Assembly: GCA_963722905.1 (NCBI GenBank)
Contig: CAVROT010000006.1
Coordinates: 62,001 to 126,000 of the forward strand
DNA from: CAVROT01 sp963722905
GTDB taxonomy: Bacteria; Pseudomonadota; Alphaproteobacteria; Rhodobacterales; Rhodobacteraceae
DNA: 64,000 bases
Direction of reading: 5' to 3'
The position numbers and the translations under genes were made by a program. How positions within the stretch are numbered: position 1 is the first letter of the stretch; each line of letters opens with the position of its first letter. This document shows, piece after piece, positions 16,889-29,320 of the stretch. Under the pieces are notes generated by a model. That model ran no database searches, had not been told where the DNA came from, and was given only the letters and a program-made list of their open reading frames with translations.

Positions 16889-17031
16889 GCCACGCGGCCC
16901 CGGGCTTCCACGGGCCGGCGGGCGGGCGACGTCCGGCCCGCAGGGACGGACAAGAGCGTCCGACCGGCCCGGGCGGGTATGGGCGCAGGACCCGTAGGGG
17001 CGGACGACAGGATCCGACCGACGCGCCTCAT
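16885..17031 (-). CDS. Spacer ORF between crtI and crtB
   Basis: A 48-residue ORF exactly filling the crtI-crtB gap. Its ATG (17031) overlaps the crtI stop as ATGA, and its TGA overlaps the crtB start as ATGA. The protein is Arg/Pro-rich with an internal repeat (VGRILSSAPTG and AGRTLLSVPAG) that reflects two copies of a REP-like DNA repeat. It may be a passenger sequence that keeps ribosomes flowing from crtI to crtB rather than a functional protein. I recognise no family. Confidence 0.35.
   Translation of the reverse strand: MRRVGRILSSAPTGPAPIPARAGRTLLSVPAGRTSPARRPVEARGRVA
16940..16965. repeat. REP-like repeat, copy 2
   Basis: Shares the pattern G-Y-AGGG-R-CGGAC...TCCGACC with the copy at 16994-17019. 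GGACG and CGTCC arms can form a small hairpin. It lies inside the crtI-crtB spacer. Confidence 0.45.
16994..17019. repeat. REP-like repeat, copy 1
   Basis: Imperfect direct repeat of the copy at 16940-16965, 28 bp away. CGGA and TCCG arms give a short hairpin. The pair resembles short dispersed palindromic elements; no further copy was noticed in this window. Confidence 0.45.
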
Positions 17032-18614
17032 TCGGCCGCCATCCGCAGGGCCGGCGTCACCCTCCGCGTGGCATCCGGGACCAGCTTGCCCAGGACCTCC
17101 GCGCTCGAGATCACGCCGGGCACCCCGGCGCCCGGATGCGTGCCGGCCCCCACCAGATACAGACCGCGCGCCTCCTCGCTGACGTTGTGGGGCCGGAACC
17201 ACGCCGACTGCAGGATGCGTGGCTCGATCGAGAATCCGCTGCCGTGCGGCGACAGGTAGCGGTCCCGGAAATCCTCGGGCGTCAGGATCATCTCCTCGGT
17301 CAGCCGCGCCTCGAAGCCGGGCAACGTCTTCTCGACCTCGCGCGCGACGCGGGCGCGGTACGCGTCGCGCATCCCGCCCCAGTCCACCGCGTCGGCGTGG
17401 CCGAGATGCGGCACCGGCGACAGGACGTAGAAGGTGTCGTCGCCCTCCGGCGCGACCGACGGGTCGGTGACCGCGGGGCGGTGGATGTAGAGGCTCATGT
17501 CCTCGGCCAGCTTTCCGCGGGTGAACACGTCCGCCAGCAGGCCCTCGTAGCGCGGCGCGTTGACGATGGTGTGATGGCCCACGTCGGTCCACATCCCCGC
17601 CGTCCCGCGCGTGCCGAAGTACCAGACGAACAACCCCATCGACCAGCGGCGGCGATCCAGCTTGGCGTCCGTCCACCGCTTGCGGGACCGGCGGCGCAGC
17701 AGGCGGGCATAGGTGTGGCCGGCATCTGCATTGCTCACCACCAAGGGCGCCGACAGGACGGCGCCATCCGTCAGCCGCACGCCCGTCGCGGCGCCGTCCG
17801 CCAACAGGATCTCGTCCGCCTCGCACCCCAGCCGCACCGTGCCGCCCTGCGCCTCGATCACGCGGACCATCGCGTCGGCGATCGCCTGCACGCCGCCCAT
17901 GGCGTAGTGCACGCCGAACTCCTTCTCCAGATGCCCCACGAGGGCGTAGATCGACGTCACGTGCCGGGGATCGCCGCCGATGAAGAGCGGGTGGAACGAC
18001 AGCGCCATGCGCAGCCGCGGGTCCTTCACCCGCGCCTTGGCCAGTCCCAGGATCGACCGGTCCGCCCTCAGCCGCGCAAATGTCGGCAGCACCTTCAGCG
18101 TGTCCCACAGGCGATGCATCGGCTTGGCGACCATGCCCTCGAACCCGACGACATAGCGGGCGTGGGCGTCACGCAGGAATTGCCGGTATCCGGCGACATC
18201 GCCGGGCGACAGCCGCGCCACCTCGGCCAGCATCGCATCGGTGTCCTGCCGCGCGGCGAAGGTCGACCCGTCCGGCCAGCGCACCTCGTAGAAGGGATCG
18301 AGCGGGCGCAGGTCCACCTCGGCGTCGAAGTCCCGCCCGCAGGCGGACCAGAGCGCGCGGTAGATCTGCGGCACCGTGATGATCGTCGGCCCCAGGTCGA
18401 ACCGGTGCCCGCCCTTCGTCACCGAGGATCCGCGCCCGCCCGCCCGGTCCAGCCGGTCGATCACCGTGACCCGGTATCCCTTGGCGCCCAGTCGCATCGC
18501 CGCTGCCAGACCCCCCAGCCCGGCGCCGATGACGATGGCTGCGTCGGGACCGGCGGCGGAGGTATCGGCGGCGGCGGTATCGGCGGGCGCGCGGGAGGGC
18601 ATCATCTGATTCAT
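17028..18614 (-). CDS. crtI: Phytoene desaturase CrtI
   Basis: A 528-residue FAD-dependent desaturase converting phytoene to neurosporene or lycopene at the membrane. The dinucleotide-binding motif is VIGAGLGGLAAAMRL near residue 29, followed by the conserved GGRGSSVTKGGHRFDLGPTIIT, and near the C terminus LYLVGAGTHPGAGVPGV, the bacterial-type desaturase signature. The N terminus has a short Ala-rich lead. The ATG at 18614 lies 16 bp from a perfect TGT-N12-ACA palindrome, so light/oxygen repression by PpsR/CrtJ is likely. It is divergent from crtA-bchIDO. Confidence 0.96.
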   Translation of the reverse strand: MNQMMPSRAPADTAAADTSAAGPDAAIVIGAGLGGLAAAMRLGAKGYRVTVIDRLDRAGGRGSSVTKGGHRFDLGPTIITVPQIYRALWSACGRDFDAEVDLRPLDPFYEVRWPDGSTFAARQDTDAMLAEVARLSPGDVAGYRQFLRDAHARYVVGFEGMVAKPMHRLWDTLKVLPTFARLRADRSILGLAKARVKDPRLRMALSFHPLFIGGDPRHVTSIYALVGHLEKEFGVHYAMGGVQAIADAMVRVIEAQGGTVRLGCEADEILLADGAATGVRLTDGAVLSAPLVVSNADAGHTYARLLRRRSRKRWTDAKLDRRRWSMGLFVWYFGTRGTAGMWTDVGHHTIVNAPRYEGLLADVFTRGKLAEDMSLYIHRPAVTDPSVAPEGDDTFYVLSPVPHLGHADAVDWGGMRDAYRARVAREVEKTLPGFEARLTEEMILTPEDFRDRYLSPHGSGFSIEPRILQSAWFRPHNVSEEARGLYLVGAGTHPGAGVPGVISSAEVLGKLVPDATRRVTPALRMAAE

Positions 18615-18630
18615 GAGGCCAGCCTAGATC

Positions 18631-18648
18631 TGTCAACTTAGGTTGACA
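18631..18648. promoter_or_regulatory. PpsR/CrtJ operator (TGT-N12-ACA)
   Basis: TGTCAACTTAGGTTGACA is a near-perfect dyad with 7-bp arms matching the PpsR/CrtJ consensus TGT-N12-ACA. It lies between the divergent crtI (start 18614) and crtA (start 18728), where repression would affect both operons. Site identity is read directly; binding is inferred from the known family. Confidence 0.85.
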
Positions 18649-18727
18649 ATCGTTTCCGGTGCCCGGCAGGGTTCACGCGTACTCGGCCCCCAAGCAGGCG
18701 CCGCGTCCCGCCCGGCCGGAGACCCGT

Positions 18728-19462
18728 GTGAGCGACATCGTCAGCCTCAGCTTCCATCGCTTCGACACGGTTGCCGCGCGCCTGTGGGCGTTCGCGATGA
18801 TGGGCCTCGCCCGGCCGGCGATGGCGCGCGTCCCGGGCCTGCAATTCTGGAAGCTCTGCGGCTCGGGCACGGGCGAAGGCTTCACCCCGCGCCCTAATGT
18901 CGCGGTCTACGCGATCCTCGCCGTCTGGCCCGACGCTGCCCGCGCCCGTGCCGCACTGCGCGAGGGCCCGTTCGCCAGCTACGCCCGCAAGGCCGGCGAA
19001 TCCTGGACTGTCCTGCTCGACCCGGTATCGGTGCGCGGGGACTGGGCCGGCACCGTCCCCTTCGCCGCCGCTCCCGATGCTGCGGCCCGCGGCGCCGCGC
19101 CGTTGGCGGCGCTGACCCGCGCAACCGTCCGGGGCGGTGCGCTGCGCCGGTTCTGGGCCCGTGTCCCCGACATCTCGGACGTGATCGGACGCGACCCCGA
19201 CGTCGCGTTCAAGATGGGCATCGGCGAGGTACCCTGGCTGCATCAGGTCACCTTCTCGATCTGGCCCGACGCCGCCGCGATGGACCGCTTCGCCCGCCGC
19301 GGCCCCCACGCCGCCGCCATCCGCGCCGTGCGCGACGAGGGCTGGTTCCGCGAGGAACTCTACGCCCGCTTCGCCGTCGCGGGCGAGATCGGCACATGGC
19401 AGGGCCGGTCGCCTCTGGCCGGGCTCGCCCCCGACCGCACCCGACTGCAGGAGACCGCATGA
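18728..19462 (+). CDS. crtA: Spheroidene monooxygenase CrtA
   Basis: A 244-residue oxygenase that converts spheroidene to spheroidenone, the keto-carotenoid of oxygen-grown purple bacteria. The N-terminal segment VSLSFHRFDTVAARLWAFAMMG and the following FWKLCGSGTGEGFTPRPN are characteristic. GTG at 18728 is chosen because homologs begin at this point and GGAGACC precedes it; an upstream GTG at 18659 would add 23 unrelated residues. Its TGA overlaps bchI (ATGA), so crtA leads the crtA-bchI-bchD-bchO operon driven from the shared PpsR region. Presence of crtA implies the spheroidene rather than the spirilloxanthin end product. Confidence 0.93.
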   Translation: MSDIVSLSFHRFDTVAARLWAFAMMGLARPAMARVPGLQFWKLCGSGTGEGFTPRPNVAVYAILAVWPDAARARAALREGPFASYARKAGESWTVLLDPVSVRGDWAGTVPFAAAPDAAARGAAPLAALTRATVRGGALRRFWARVPDISDVIGRDPDVAFKMGIGEVPWLHQVTFSIWPDAAAMDRFARRGPHAAAIRAVRDEGWFREELYARFAVAGEIGTWQGRSPLAGLAPDRTRLQETA

Positions 19463-20460
19463 AACAGCCCTTCCCCTTCTCGGCCATCGTCGGCCAGGAC
19501 GAGATGAAGCTCGCCATGATCCTCACGGCCGTCGATCCGGCCATCGGCGGCGTGCTGGTCTTCGGCGACCGCGGCACGGGCAAGTCCACCGCCGTCCGGG
19601 GCCTCGCCGCGCTGCTGCCGCCCATAACCGCCGTCGTCGGCTGCCCGGTGAACTCTGCCCGCCCGCAGGACTGCCCCCCCTGGGCGGACGTCGGCACCGA
19701 TATGCACGAGATCCCGACGCCCGTGGTCGACCTGCCGCTCGGCGCGTCCGAGGACCGCGTGACCGGCGCCCTCGATATCGAGGCGGCGCTGGTGGACGGG
19801 GTCAAGCGGTTCCAGCCCGGCCTCCTGGCCGCCGCCAACCGGGGATACCTCTACATCGACGAGGCGAACCTGCTGGAGGACCATATCGTCGACCTGCTGC
19901 TCGACGTGGCCCAGTCGGGCGAGAACGTGGTCGAACGCGAGGGCCTCAGCATCCGCCACGCGGCCCGGTTCGTTCTTGTGGGATCGGGGAACCCCGAGGA
20001 AGGCGAGCTGCGACCGCAGCTGCTGGACAGGTTCGGCCTGTCGGTCGACGTCACCACGCCGCGCGACATCGACCAGCGGATCGAGGTCATCCGCCGCCGC
20101 GACGCCTACGAGCGCGACCATTCCGCTTTCATGCTGCGGTGGGAGGCCGAAAACGCGACGATCCGCGGCCGCATCCTTGCCGCGCGCGCGAGCCTCGGGG
20201 GGCTGGCGGGCGACGACCGCACCCTGCGCGACGTGGCCGAGCTGTGCATGGCTCTGGGGTCGGACGGGCTGCGGGGCGAGCTGGTGCTGCTGAAGGCGGC
20301 GCGCGCGCTGGCGGCCTACCGCGACGACACGGCGATCACCCGCACCCACCTGCGGCAGGTCGCCCCGCTGGCGCTGCGCCACCGCCTGCGCCGCGACCCG
20401 CTGGACGATTCCGGCAGCGGCGCGCGCGTCGACCGGATCGTGGCGGACGTGCTGGCGTGA
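19459..20460 (+). CDS. bchI: Magnesium chelatase ATPase subunit I (BchI)
   Basis: A 333-residue AAA+ ATPase that, with BchD and BchH, inserts Mg2+ into protoporphyrin IX at the entry to bacteriochlorophyll synthesis. Walker A is GDRGTGKST at residues 37-45. YLYIDEANLLEDHIVDLLLD carries Walker B, with the sensor region in FVLVGSGNPEEGELRPQLLDRFG. The opening FPFSAIVGQDEMKLAMILTAVDP is classical. The start overlaps crtA and the end overlaps bchD, in ATGA and GTGA junctions. Confidence 0.97.
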   Translation: MKQPFPFSAIVGQDEMKLAMILTAVDPAIGGVLVFGDRGTGKSTAVRGLAALLPPITAVVGCPVNSARPQDCPPWADVGTDMHEIPTPVVDLPLGASEDRVTGALDIEAALVDGVKRFQPGLLAAANRGYLYIDEANLLEDHIVDLLLDVAQSGENVVEREGLSIRHAARFVLVGSGNPEEGELRPQLLDRFGLSVDVTTPRDIDQRIEVIRRRDAYERDHSAFMLRWEAENATIRGRILAARASLGGLAGDDRTLRDVAELCMALGSDGLRGELVLLKAARALAAYRDDTAITRTHLRQVAPLALRHRLRRDPLDDSGSGARVDRIVADVLA

Positions 20461-22283
20461 CGGCCGGGCCGCAGGCCACCGATCGCGGCCCGCCGCCGCA
20501 GGTTCGGCATCCGGCGACCGGGACCGGCACGGAAGGTCCGGCAATCCCGCCCGTGGAGGGCGGCGCCTCGACCGACGGGCCGTCGCCCTGGGACCGCGCG
20601 ATGACCGCGCTGCGGCTGCTCGCGGCGGACCCCGCGCTGGGGGGGATCGTCCTGCGGGCGCGGGCCGGGCCGGTACGCGACGCCTTCATGGCCGCCGCGC
20701 GCGACCGGCTGGGCACGCCCGTGCGGCTGCATCACGGCATGGACGAGGAGGCGTTGTCGGGCGGCATCGACCTCACCGCGACGCTGGCGGCAGGCCGCCC
20801 CGTCCTGCGCGCGGGTCTTCTGGGCGCGCCCGGACCTTTCGCGCTGGCAATGGCCGAACGAACGCCGCCCGCCCTCGCCGGCCGTTTGGCACAGGCCCTC
20901 GACGCCGGGTCCGCGCGACCGATGCTGGCTCTCGACGAAGGCGCCGCCCCGGACGAACGGGTGCCCGGGGCCGTCGGCGCGCGCCTCGCCTTCCATGTCG
21001 ACCTCGACGCCGTGACGATCCGCGACCTGACGGATGCTTTCGTGCGGCGCGACGACGCCGTCTCAGTGCCGGCCATGAATTCCGCGCACCTTGGCGAGAT
21101 CGCCGGCATCGCCGCGATGCTGGGCGTGGACGACCTGCGCGCCCTCTCCCTCTGCGCACGGGCGGCGGCTGTTCACGCCGGTCTGGCCGGTCGCGCGGTC
21201 GGGGATGCCGACATTGCCGCGGCCGTCGTGCTGGTGCTGGCGCCGCGCGCGACGCGGATGCCGGCCGCCCCCGAAGAGGCCGAACGGCCCGAGGAGGCAA
21301 GAACCGATCCGGCGCCCGACGACGACGAAACACCTCCTGACGCAACGGAGGACGCCACGGACGAGAGCGATACGGCAACGATGGAAACCGCGATGGACAT
21401 GCTGATCGCGGCGGCGCGGGCGGCGCTGCCCGGCGATCTGATGGACAGGATCGCGCCGGCGCGAATCGCCGGCGGCGCAGGGTCCGGGCAGGGCGCCCGG
21501 CGCAAGGGCGCGGCGCGGGGCCGTCCGCTCCCGTCGCGGCCGGGGCGGCCCGGGTCGGGACGGATCGACCTGGTCGCGACACTGCGCGGCGCGGCGCCAT
21601 GGCAGCCCATGCGTCGGCAGGCAGCCATCGCGCGCCAGTCGGCCAGCGTGGCCAAGTCCGGTCCGCCTCCCCGCGGCGTGATCGTTCACCCCGCCGACAT
21701 CCGCATCCGGCGCAACGAGGCGCGCACCGACCGGCTGCTGATCTTCGCGGTCGACGCCAGCGGGTCGGCGGCCACCACCCGCCTCGCCGAGGCCAAGGGC
21801 GCGGTCGAGCTGATGCTGGCGCGCGCCTACGCCACCCGCGACCACGTGGCTCTGATCGCATTCCGCGGCGCCGGGGCCGAGGTCCTGCTGGCGCCCACGC
21901 GGTCGCTGGTGGCAGCCAAGCGGCAGCTGGCCTCGATGCCCGGCGGCGGCGGCACCCCGCTGGCGGCGGGGCTGGAGGCCGCGGACGCGATGGCGCTGAC
22001 GGCGGCTGCGCGCGGCATGGCTCCGGTGATCGCCCTGCTGACCGACGGCCGCGCGAACGTGGCGCGCGACGGCAGCCCCGGACGCGCCCGCGCCGCCGAG
22101 GACGCGACGCTGGCCGGGCGCCGGCTGGCCGGGCGCGTGCCCGCGGTGGTGATCGACATGGGCGTGCGGGCCTCGTCGGGGCTGGAGGCGCTGGGGCGAG
22201 AGATGGCGGCGCGCTACCTCGCCCTGCCCCGCGCGGACGCCCGCGGCATCACGGCCGCCATCGGCGCCGCGCTGGACGCGTGA
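20457..22283 (+). CDS. bchD: Magnesium chelatase subunit D (BchD)
   Basis: A 608-residue partner of BchI. An AAA+-like N-terminal domain without a good Walker A is followed by a linker rich in Asp, Glu and Pro (PDDDETPPDATEDATDESD). The C-terminal von Willebrand A domain has a MIDAS motif in FAVDASGSAATTRLAEAKG and the later threonine/aspartate in LLTDGRANVARDG. GTG at 20457 overlaps the bchI stop. The first 40 residues are Pro/Gly-rich and less conserved. BchD provides the platform joining the BchI ring to BchH. Confidence 0.94.
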   Translation: MTAGPQATDRGPPPQVRHPATGTGTEGPAIPPVEGGASTDGPSPWDRAMTALRLLAADPALGGIVLRARAGPVRDAFMAAARDRLGTPVRLHHGMDEEALSGGIDLTATLAAGRPVLRAGLLGAPGPFALAMAERTPPALAGRLAQALDAGSARPMLALDEGAAPDERVPGAVGARLAFHVDLDAVTIRDLTDAFVRRDDAVSVPAMNSAHLGEIAGIAAMLGVDDLRALSLCARAAAVHAGLAGRAVGDADIAAAVVLVLAPRATRMPAAPEEAERPEEARTDPAPDDDETPPDATEDATDESDTATMETAMDMLIAAARAALPGDLMDRIAPARIAGGAGSGQGARRKGAARGRPLPSRPGRPGSGRIDLVATLRGAAPWQPMRRQAAIARQSASVAKSGPPPRGVIVHPADIRIRRNEARTDRLLIFAVDASGSAATTRLAEAKGAVELMLARAYATRDHVALIAFRGAGAEVLLAPTRSLVAAKRQLASMPGGGGTPLAAGLEAADAMALTAAARGMAPVIALLTDGRANVARDGSPGRARAAEDATLAGRRLAGRVPAVVIDMGVRASSGLEALGREMAARYLALPRADARGITAAIGAALDA

Positions 22284-22462
22284 TGCCGGCGGCCCCCGGA
22301 CCGGTGCCGCGCCTGCGGACGGCGACGCGGGCCGGGACAGGCCGGCGACTGCGCGGGACCTTGCCACCCAGCCGGACGGCACATCTTGCAAATCCGCCAT
22401 GGCGCGCGCGGCAGGCCGATGCCCCGTGCCTGCGGTCCGTCGCCCCGCCGGCCAAGGCCTGA
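22283..22462 (+). CDS. Spacer ORF between bchD and bchO
   Basis: A 59-residue ORF whose ATG overlaps the bchD stop (TGATG) and whose TGA ends 3 bp before the bchO ATG. The product is Arg/Ala/Pro-rich, starting MPAAPGPVPRLRTATRAG, and matches nothing I know. The exact fit parallels the crtI-crtB spacer, so it may preserve translational coupling across an inserted or decayed sequence. A functional protein is possible but unsupported. Confidence 0.3.
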   Translation: MPAAPGPVPRLRTATRAGTGRRLRGTLPPSRTAHLANPPWRARQADAPCLRSVAPPAKA

Positions 22463-22465
22463 CGG

Positions 22466-23341
22466 ATGCGGTGGCCCCCGCCGCCCGACTGGCCCATGGC
22501 CGAGGCGTCGCGCCAGGTCAGGCTGCGCCCGCACCTGTGGCACGTGCAGGACGCCGGCACCGGTCCGCTAGTCCTGCTGGTCCACGGCGCGGGGGGTGCC
22601 GCGCAAAGCTGGCGCGGCGTGTTCCCGCGCCTCGTCGATCAAGGCTACCGCGTTGTGGCCGTCGACCTGCCCGGCCAGGGCTTCACCCGCTGCGGAGCGC
22701 GCCACCGTTCGGGGTTGGAGGCCATGGCGGCCGACCTGGGCTCGCTCTGCCGGGCAGAGGGCTGGACCCCCGCGGCGCTGATGGGCCACTCGGCCGGCGC
22801 GGCGGTGGCGTTGCGGATGGTGCTTGCCGGCGACGTGCCGCCCTGCCCCGTCCTCGCCATAAACGCGGCATTGGCGCGGTTCGACGGCGTGGCCGGCTGG
22901 CTGTTCCCCAGGCTGGCGCGCGCCCTTGCCGTGGCCCCCGGGGTCGCCGGGCTGTTTGCCGCCACCGCAGGGTCCCCGGCGTCCGTCGAGCGGCTCCTGC
23001 GCGGCACCGGATCGGACGTGGACGCAACCGGGCACGGGTTCTACCGGCGGCTGGTGGGGGATCGCGATCACGTCGACGGAACGCTCACGATGATGTCGCA
23101 ATGGTCCGTCGACGACCTTGTCGCCCGGCTGGGCGAGATCGCGGCGCCGGCGCTGTTCCTGGTGGGCGCCAGCGACAAGGCCGTGCCGCCCCGCGTCTCC
23201 TCCGACGCGGCCCGGCGAATGGCCGCGGCCGAGGTCCGCACGATGCCGGGCGGCCACCTGCTGCACGAGGAATCGCCCGAAGCGGTGATCGCCGCCGCCG
23301 CCGCGTTTCTGGGCGCCCACGGGATTCGGCCGTTGACATGA
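22466..23341 (+). CDS. bchO: BchO, alpha/beta hydrolase linked to magnesium chelatase
   Basis: A 291-residue alpha/beta-fold hydrolase found in purple-bacterial bchIDO operons and thought to assist Mg-chelatase; its reaction is not established. The oxyanion region is VLLVHGAGGAAQSW, the nucleophile elbow MGHSAGAAVALRM, the acid lies in FLVGASDKAVPP and the histidine in PGGHLLHEE. DWPMAEASRQVR before the core matches the usual BchO N terminus, supporting the ATG at 22466. It is the last gene of the crtA-bch operon. Confidence 0.92.
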   Translation: MRWPPPPDWPMAEASRQVRLRPHLWHVQDAGTGPLVLLVHGAGGAAQSWRGVFPRLVDQGYRVVAVDLPGQGFTRCGARHRSGLEAMAADLGSLCRAEGWTPAALMGHSAGAAVALRMVLAGDVPPCPVLAINAALARFDGVAGWLFPRLARALAVAPGVAGLFAATAGSPASVERLLRGTGSDVDATGHGFYRRLVGDRDHVDGTLTMMSQWSVDDLVARLGEIAAPALFLVGASDKAVPPRVSSDAARRMAAAEVRTMPGGHLLHEESPEAVIAAAAAFLGAHGIRPLT

Positions 23342-23403
23342 GCGGCCGCGCTGCGGAACACCCGTCGTACGGGCGCATTGGTCGACCGACAGGAGTACGC
23401 CAC

Positions 23404-23871
23404 ATGCGCACCGCCATTCTCGCAGCCGCCCTCGTCCTCACCGCCCCGTCCCTCGGATCCGCCGAACAGGTCGGCGAGGTCGGGGTCGACTGGGTCGGCA
23501 ACGACATCATCATCGAGGCCATCGCCGACCCCGAGGTCGCGGGCGTTACCTGCCACATCGCGTACTTCGACCGCTCGCTGATCGACCGGGTCAGCAAGGG
23601 CAACTGGTTCGAGGATCCGTCGAACGCCTCTATCGCCTGCCGCCAGACCGGGCCCATCACCATCGGCGACATCGAGACCGACGAGGGCGGCGAGAACGTG
23701 TTCAGCGAACGCCGGTCGATCGTGCTCAAGTCGCTGAGGATCAAAAGAATCTTCGATCAGGAGAACCAGGTGCTGATCTACCTCGCCCATGCCGCGGAAC
23801 TGACCGACGGCTCGGCCAAGATGTCGATATCCACCGTTCCGCTCTACCAGCCGGGGGCTGCGGGCAACTGA
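23404..23871 (+). CDS. creA: CreA family periplasmic protein
   Basis: A 155-residue exported protein with a cleavable signal (MRTAILAAALVLTAPSLGSA). The mature part matches the CreA family: GEVGVDWVGNDIIIEAIADPEVAGVTCHIAYFD, the FEDPSNASIACRQTGPI cysteine region and ERRSIVLKSLRIKRIFD. The family is widespread in proteobacteria and functionally undefined. Two cysteines could form a periplasmic disulfide. AGGAG lies 9 nt upstream of the ATG. It lies 62 bp after bchO and is probably independent of photosynthesis. Confidence 0.9.
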   Translation: MRTAILAAALVLTAPSLGSAEQVGEVGVDWVGNDIIIEAIADPEVAGVTCHIAYFDRSLIDRVSKGNWFEDPSNASIACRQTGPITIGDIETDEGGENVFSERRSIVLKSLRIKRIFDQENQVLIYLAHAAELTDGSAKMSISTVPLYQPGAAGN

Positions 23872-23974
23872 TCGGGGCTGTATCCCGCTTGAAATTAATC
23901 ACATTTTCACGAAGGCGAGGCTAAACCAAGGGGGCCGGACCACGCCCAGACGGGCGGCGCCGGTTCCAGAACGG

Positions 23975-26697
<2,723 letters not shown>

Positions 26698-26707
<10 letters not shown>

Positions 26708-27039
26708 GCGGCTTCCCTGCCGAAATGGCGGGTAAGCAGGTAGTATATGACCGCGCGGTACTTCGTGCGGTTGTCCCGGCCGTAGGTCGTGAGCACCGAC
26801 TGGATTCCGCCCATCAGGCTGTCGTCGTCCGGCAGGCCCAGCTTCCCCATGAGGAAGTTCTCGCGGATCGTGTTCAACTCCGCCGTGTCCGATCCGGATA
26901 CGGTGCTCGCGTCGCGCCGGTAGATCGACGGGCCGCACCCGATGGTCACCTTGCGGAGCAGCTCCATATCGGGATCGTGGTCGCACTTGTCCCGCAGGTC
27001 CTGTGCGTATCGCTCGATCAGGTCGTCGCGCCGTCCCAT
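26698..27039 (-). CDS. DUF2853 family protein
   Basis: A 113-residue small soluble protein matching DUF2853, of unknown function. Conserved stretches are DDLIERYAQDLRDKC, the central ELNTIRENFLMGKLGL, and the end TKYRAVIYYLLTRHFGREAAYA. The ATG at 27039 follows CGGAGGGGCAC; a longer frame upstream lacks similarity. It lies downstream of ahcY on the same strand, separated by 157 bp. Confidence 0.85.
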
Positions 27040-27196
27040 GTGCCCCTCCGCGAATGATTGATGCTGCAGGTTAGCCGCAGCCCGGGGCTCAGGGAAACCC
27101 CGTTCGGTACCACGCGGCGGCGCGGTGGCGACCGTCCCCGGCCGCCGCGCGTCCGGTCCCGTCGACCCGAGCGGCCGCACGGGCCGGTCGCCGCGT

Positions 27197-28618
<1,422 letters not shown>

Positions 28619-28723
28619 TGGCGTGTCTCCTGGCGGCGGCGGCGATTGCGGCGCGCATAGCACCGTGGCACCCTGCCGACAATGCGCGGCGGGGCCGCGG
28701 AACCCTGACGGAGTGGCAGCGAC

Positions 28724-29314
28724 ATGCGGCAGCCCCGCGCATGGCAGCGGATGCTCTCGGGCCGCAGGCTGGACCTGCTGGATCCCACCCCGGTGGATAT
28801 CGAGATCGGGGACATCGCACATGGCCTTGCCTTCGTGGCGCGGTGGAACGGGCAGACGCGGGGCGACCATCCCTACAGCGTGGCGCAGCATTCGCTGCTG
28901 GTCGAGGTGCTGCATGCGCGCCTCGCCCCGCGCGCGCCGGCGCGGTGGCGGCTGGCGGCGCTGCTGCACGACGCGCCCGAATACGTCATCGGCGACATGA
29001 TCAGCCCGGTGAAGGCGGCCGTCGGCCCGGCCTACGGCGCTCTCGACGACCGGCTGGCGGCGGCGATCCACCTGCGCTTCGGCCTCCCCGCGGTCCTGCC
29101 GCGCGACGTGAAGCGGCGGATCAAGAGGGCCGACCGGATCAGCGCGTGGATGGAGTCGGTCGCCCTCGCAGGCTTTGCCGCGGATGAGGCCGACCGCTTC
29201 TTCGGCCGCCCGGACCCGGCGCTGCTGGAGGGGCTGCACGTGGAGCCGCGTCCGCCGGTCGATGTGCGGGCCGACTACGCCGCAAGACATGCGGCACTGC
29301 TTAGCGAACTCTGA
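28724..29314 (+). CDS. HD-domain hydrolase, YfbR/5'-nucleotidase-like
   Basis: A 196-residue HD-superfamily metal-dependent phosphohydrolase. H-x-x-x-HD motifs are visible: PYSVAQHSLLVEV gives the first histidine, and LAALLHDAPEYVIGDM the HD pair. A later RADRISAWMESVAL supplies the last aspartate. This pattern is that of YfbR-like enzymes that dephosphorylate deoxynucleoside monophosphates; activity here is inferred. It is divergent from ahcY (105 bp) and its stop lies 6 bp from the converging regA stop. Confidence 0.82.
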   Translation: MRQPRAWQRMLSGRRLDLLDPTPVDIEIGDIAHGLAFVARWNGQTRGDHPYSVAQHSLLVEVLHARLAPRAPARWRLAALLHDAPEYVIGDMISPVKAAVGPAYGALDDRLAAAIHLRFGLPAVLPRDVKRRIKRADRISAWMESVALAGFAADEADRFFGRPDPALLEGLHVEPRPPVDVRADYAARHAALLSEL

Positions 29315-29320
29315 CGGTTG

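Noticed and set aside
28619..28723. SAH or SAM riboswitch upstream of ahcY
   Set aside because: I looked for the conserved cores in the 105-bp leader and saw only a GC-rich sequence and an ordinary Shine-Dalgarno.
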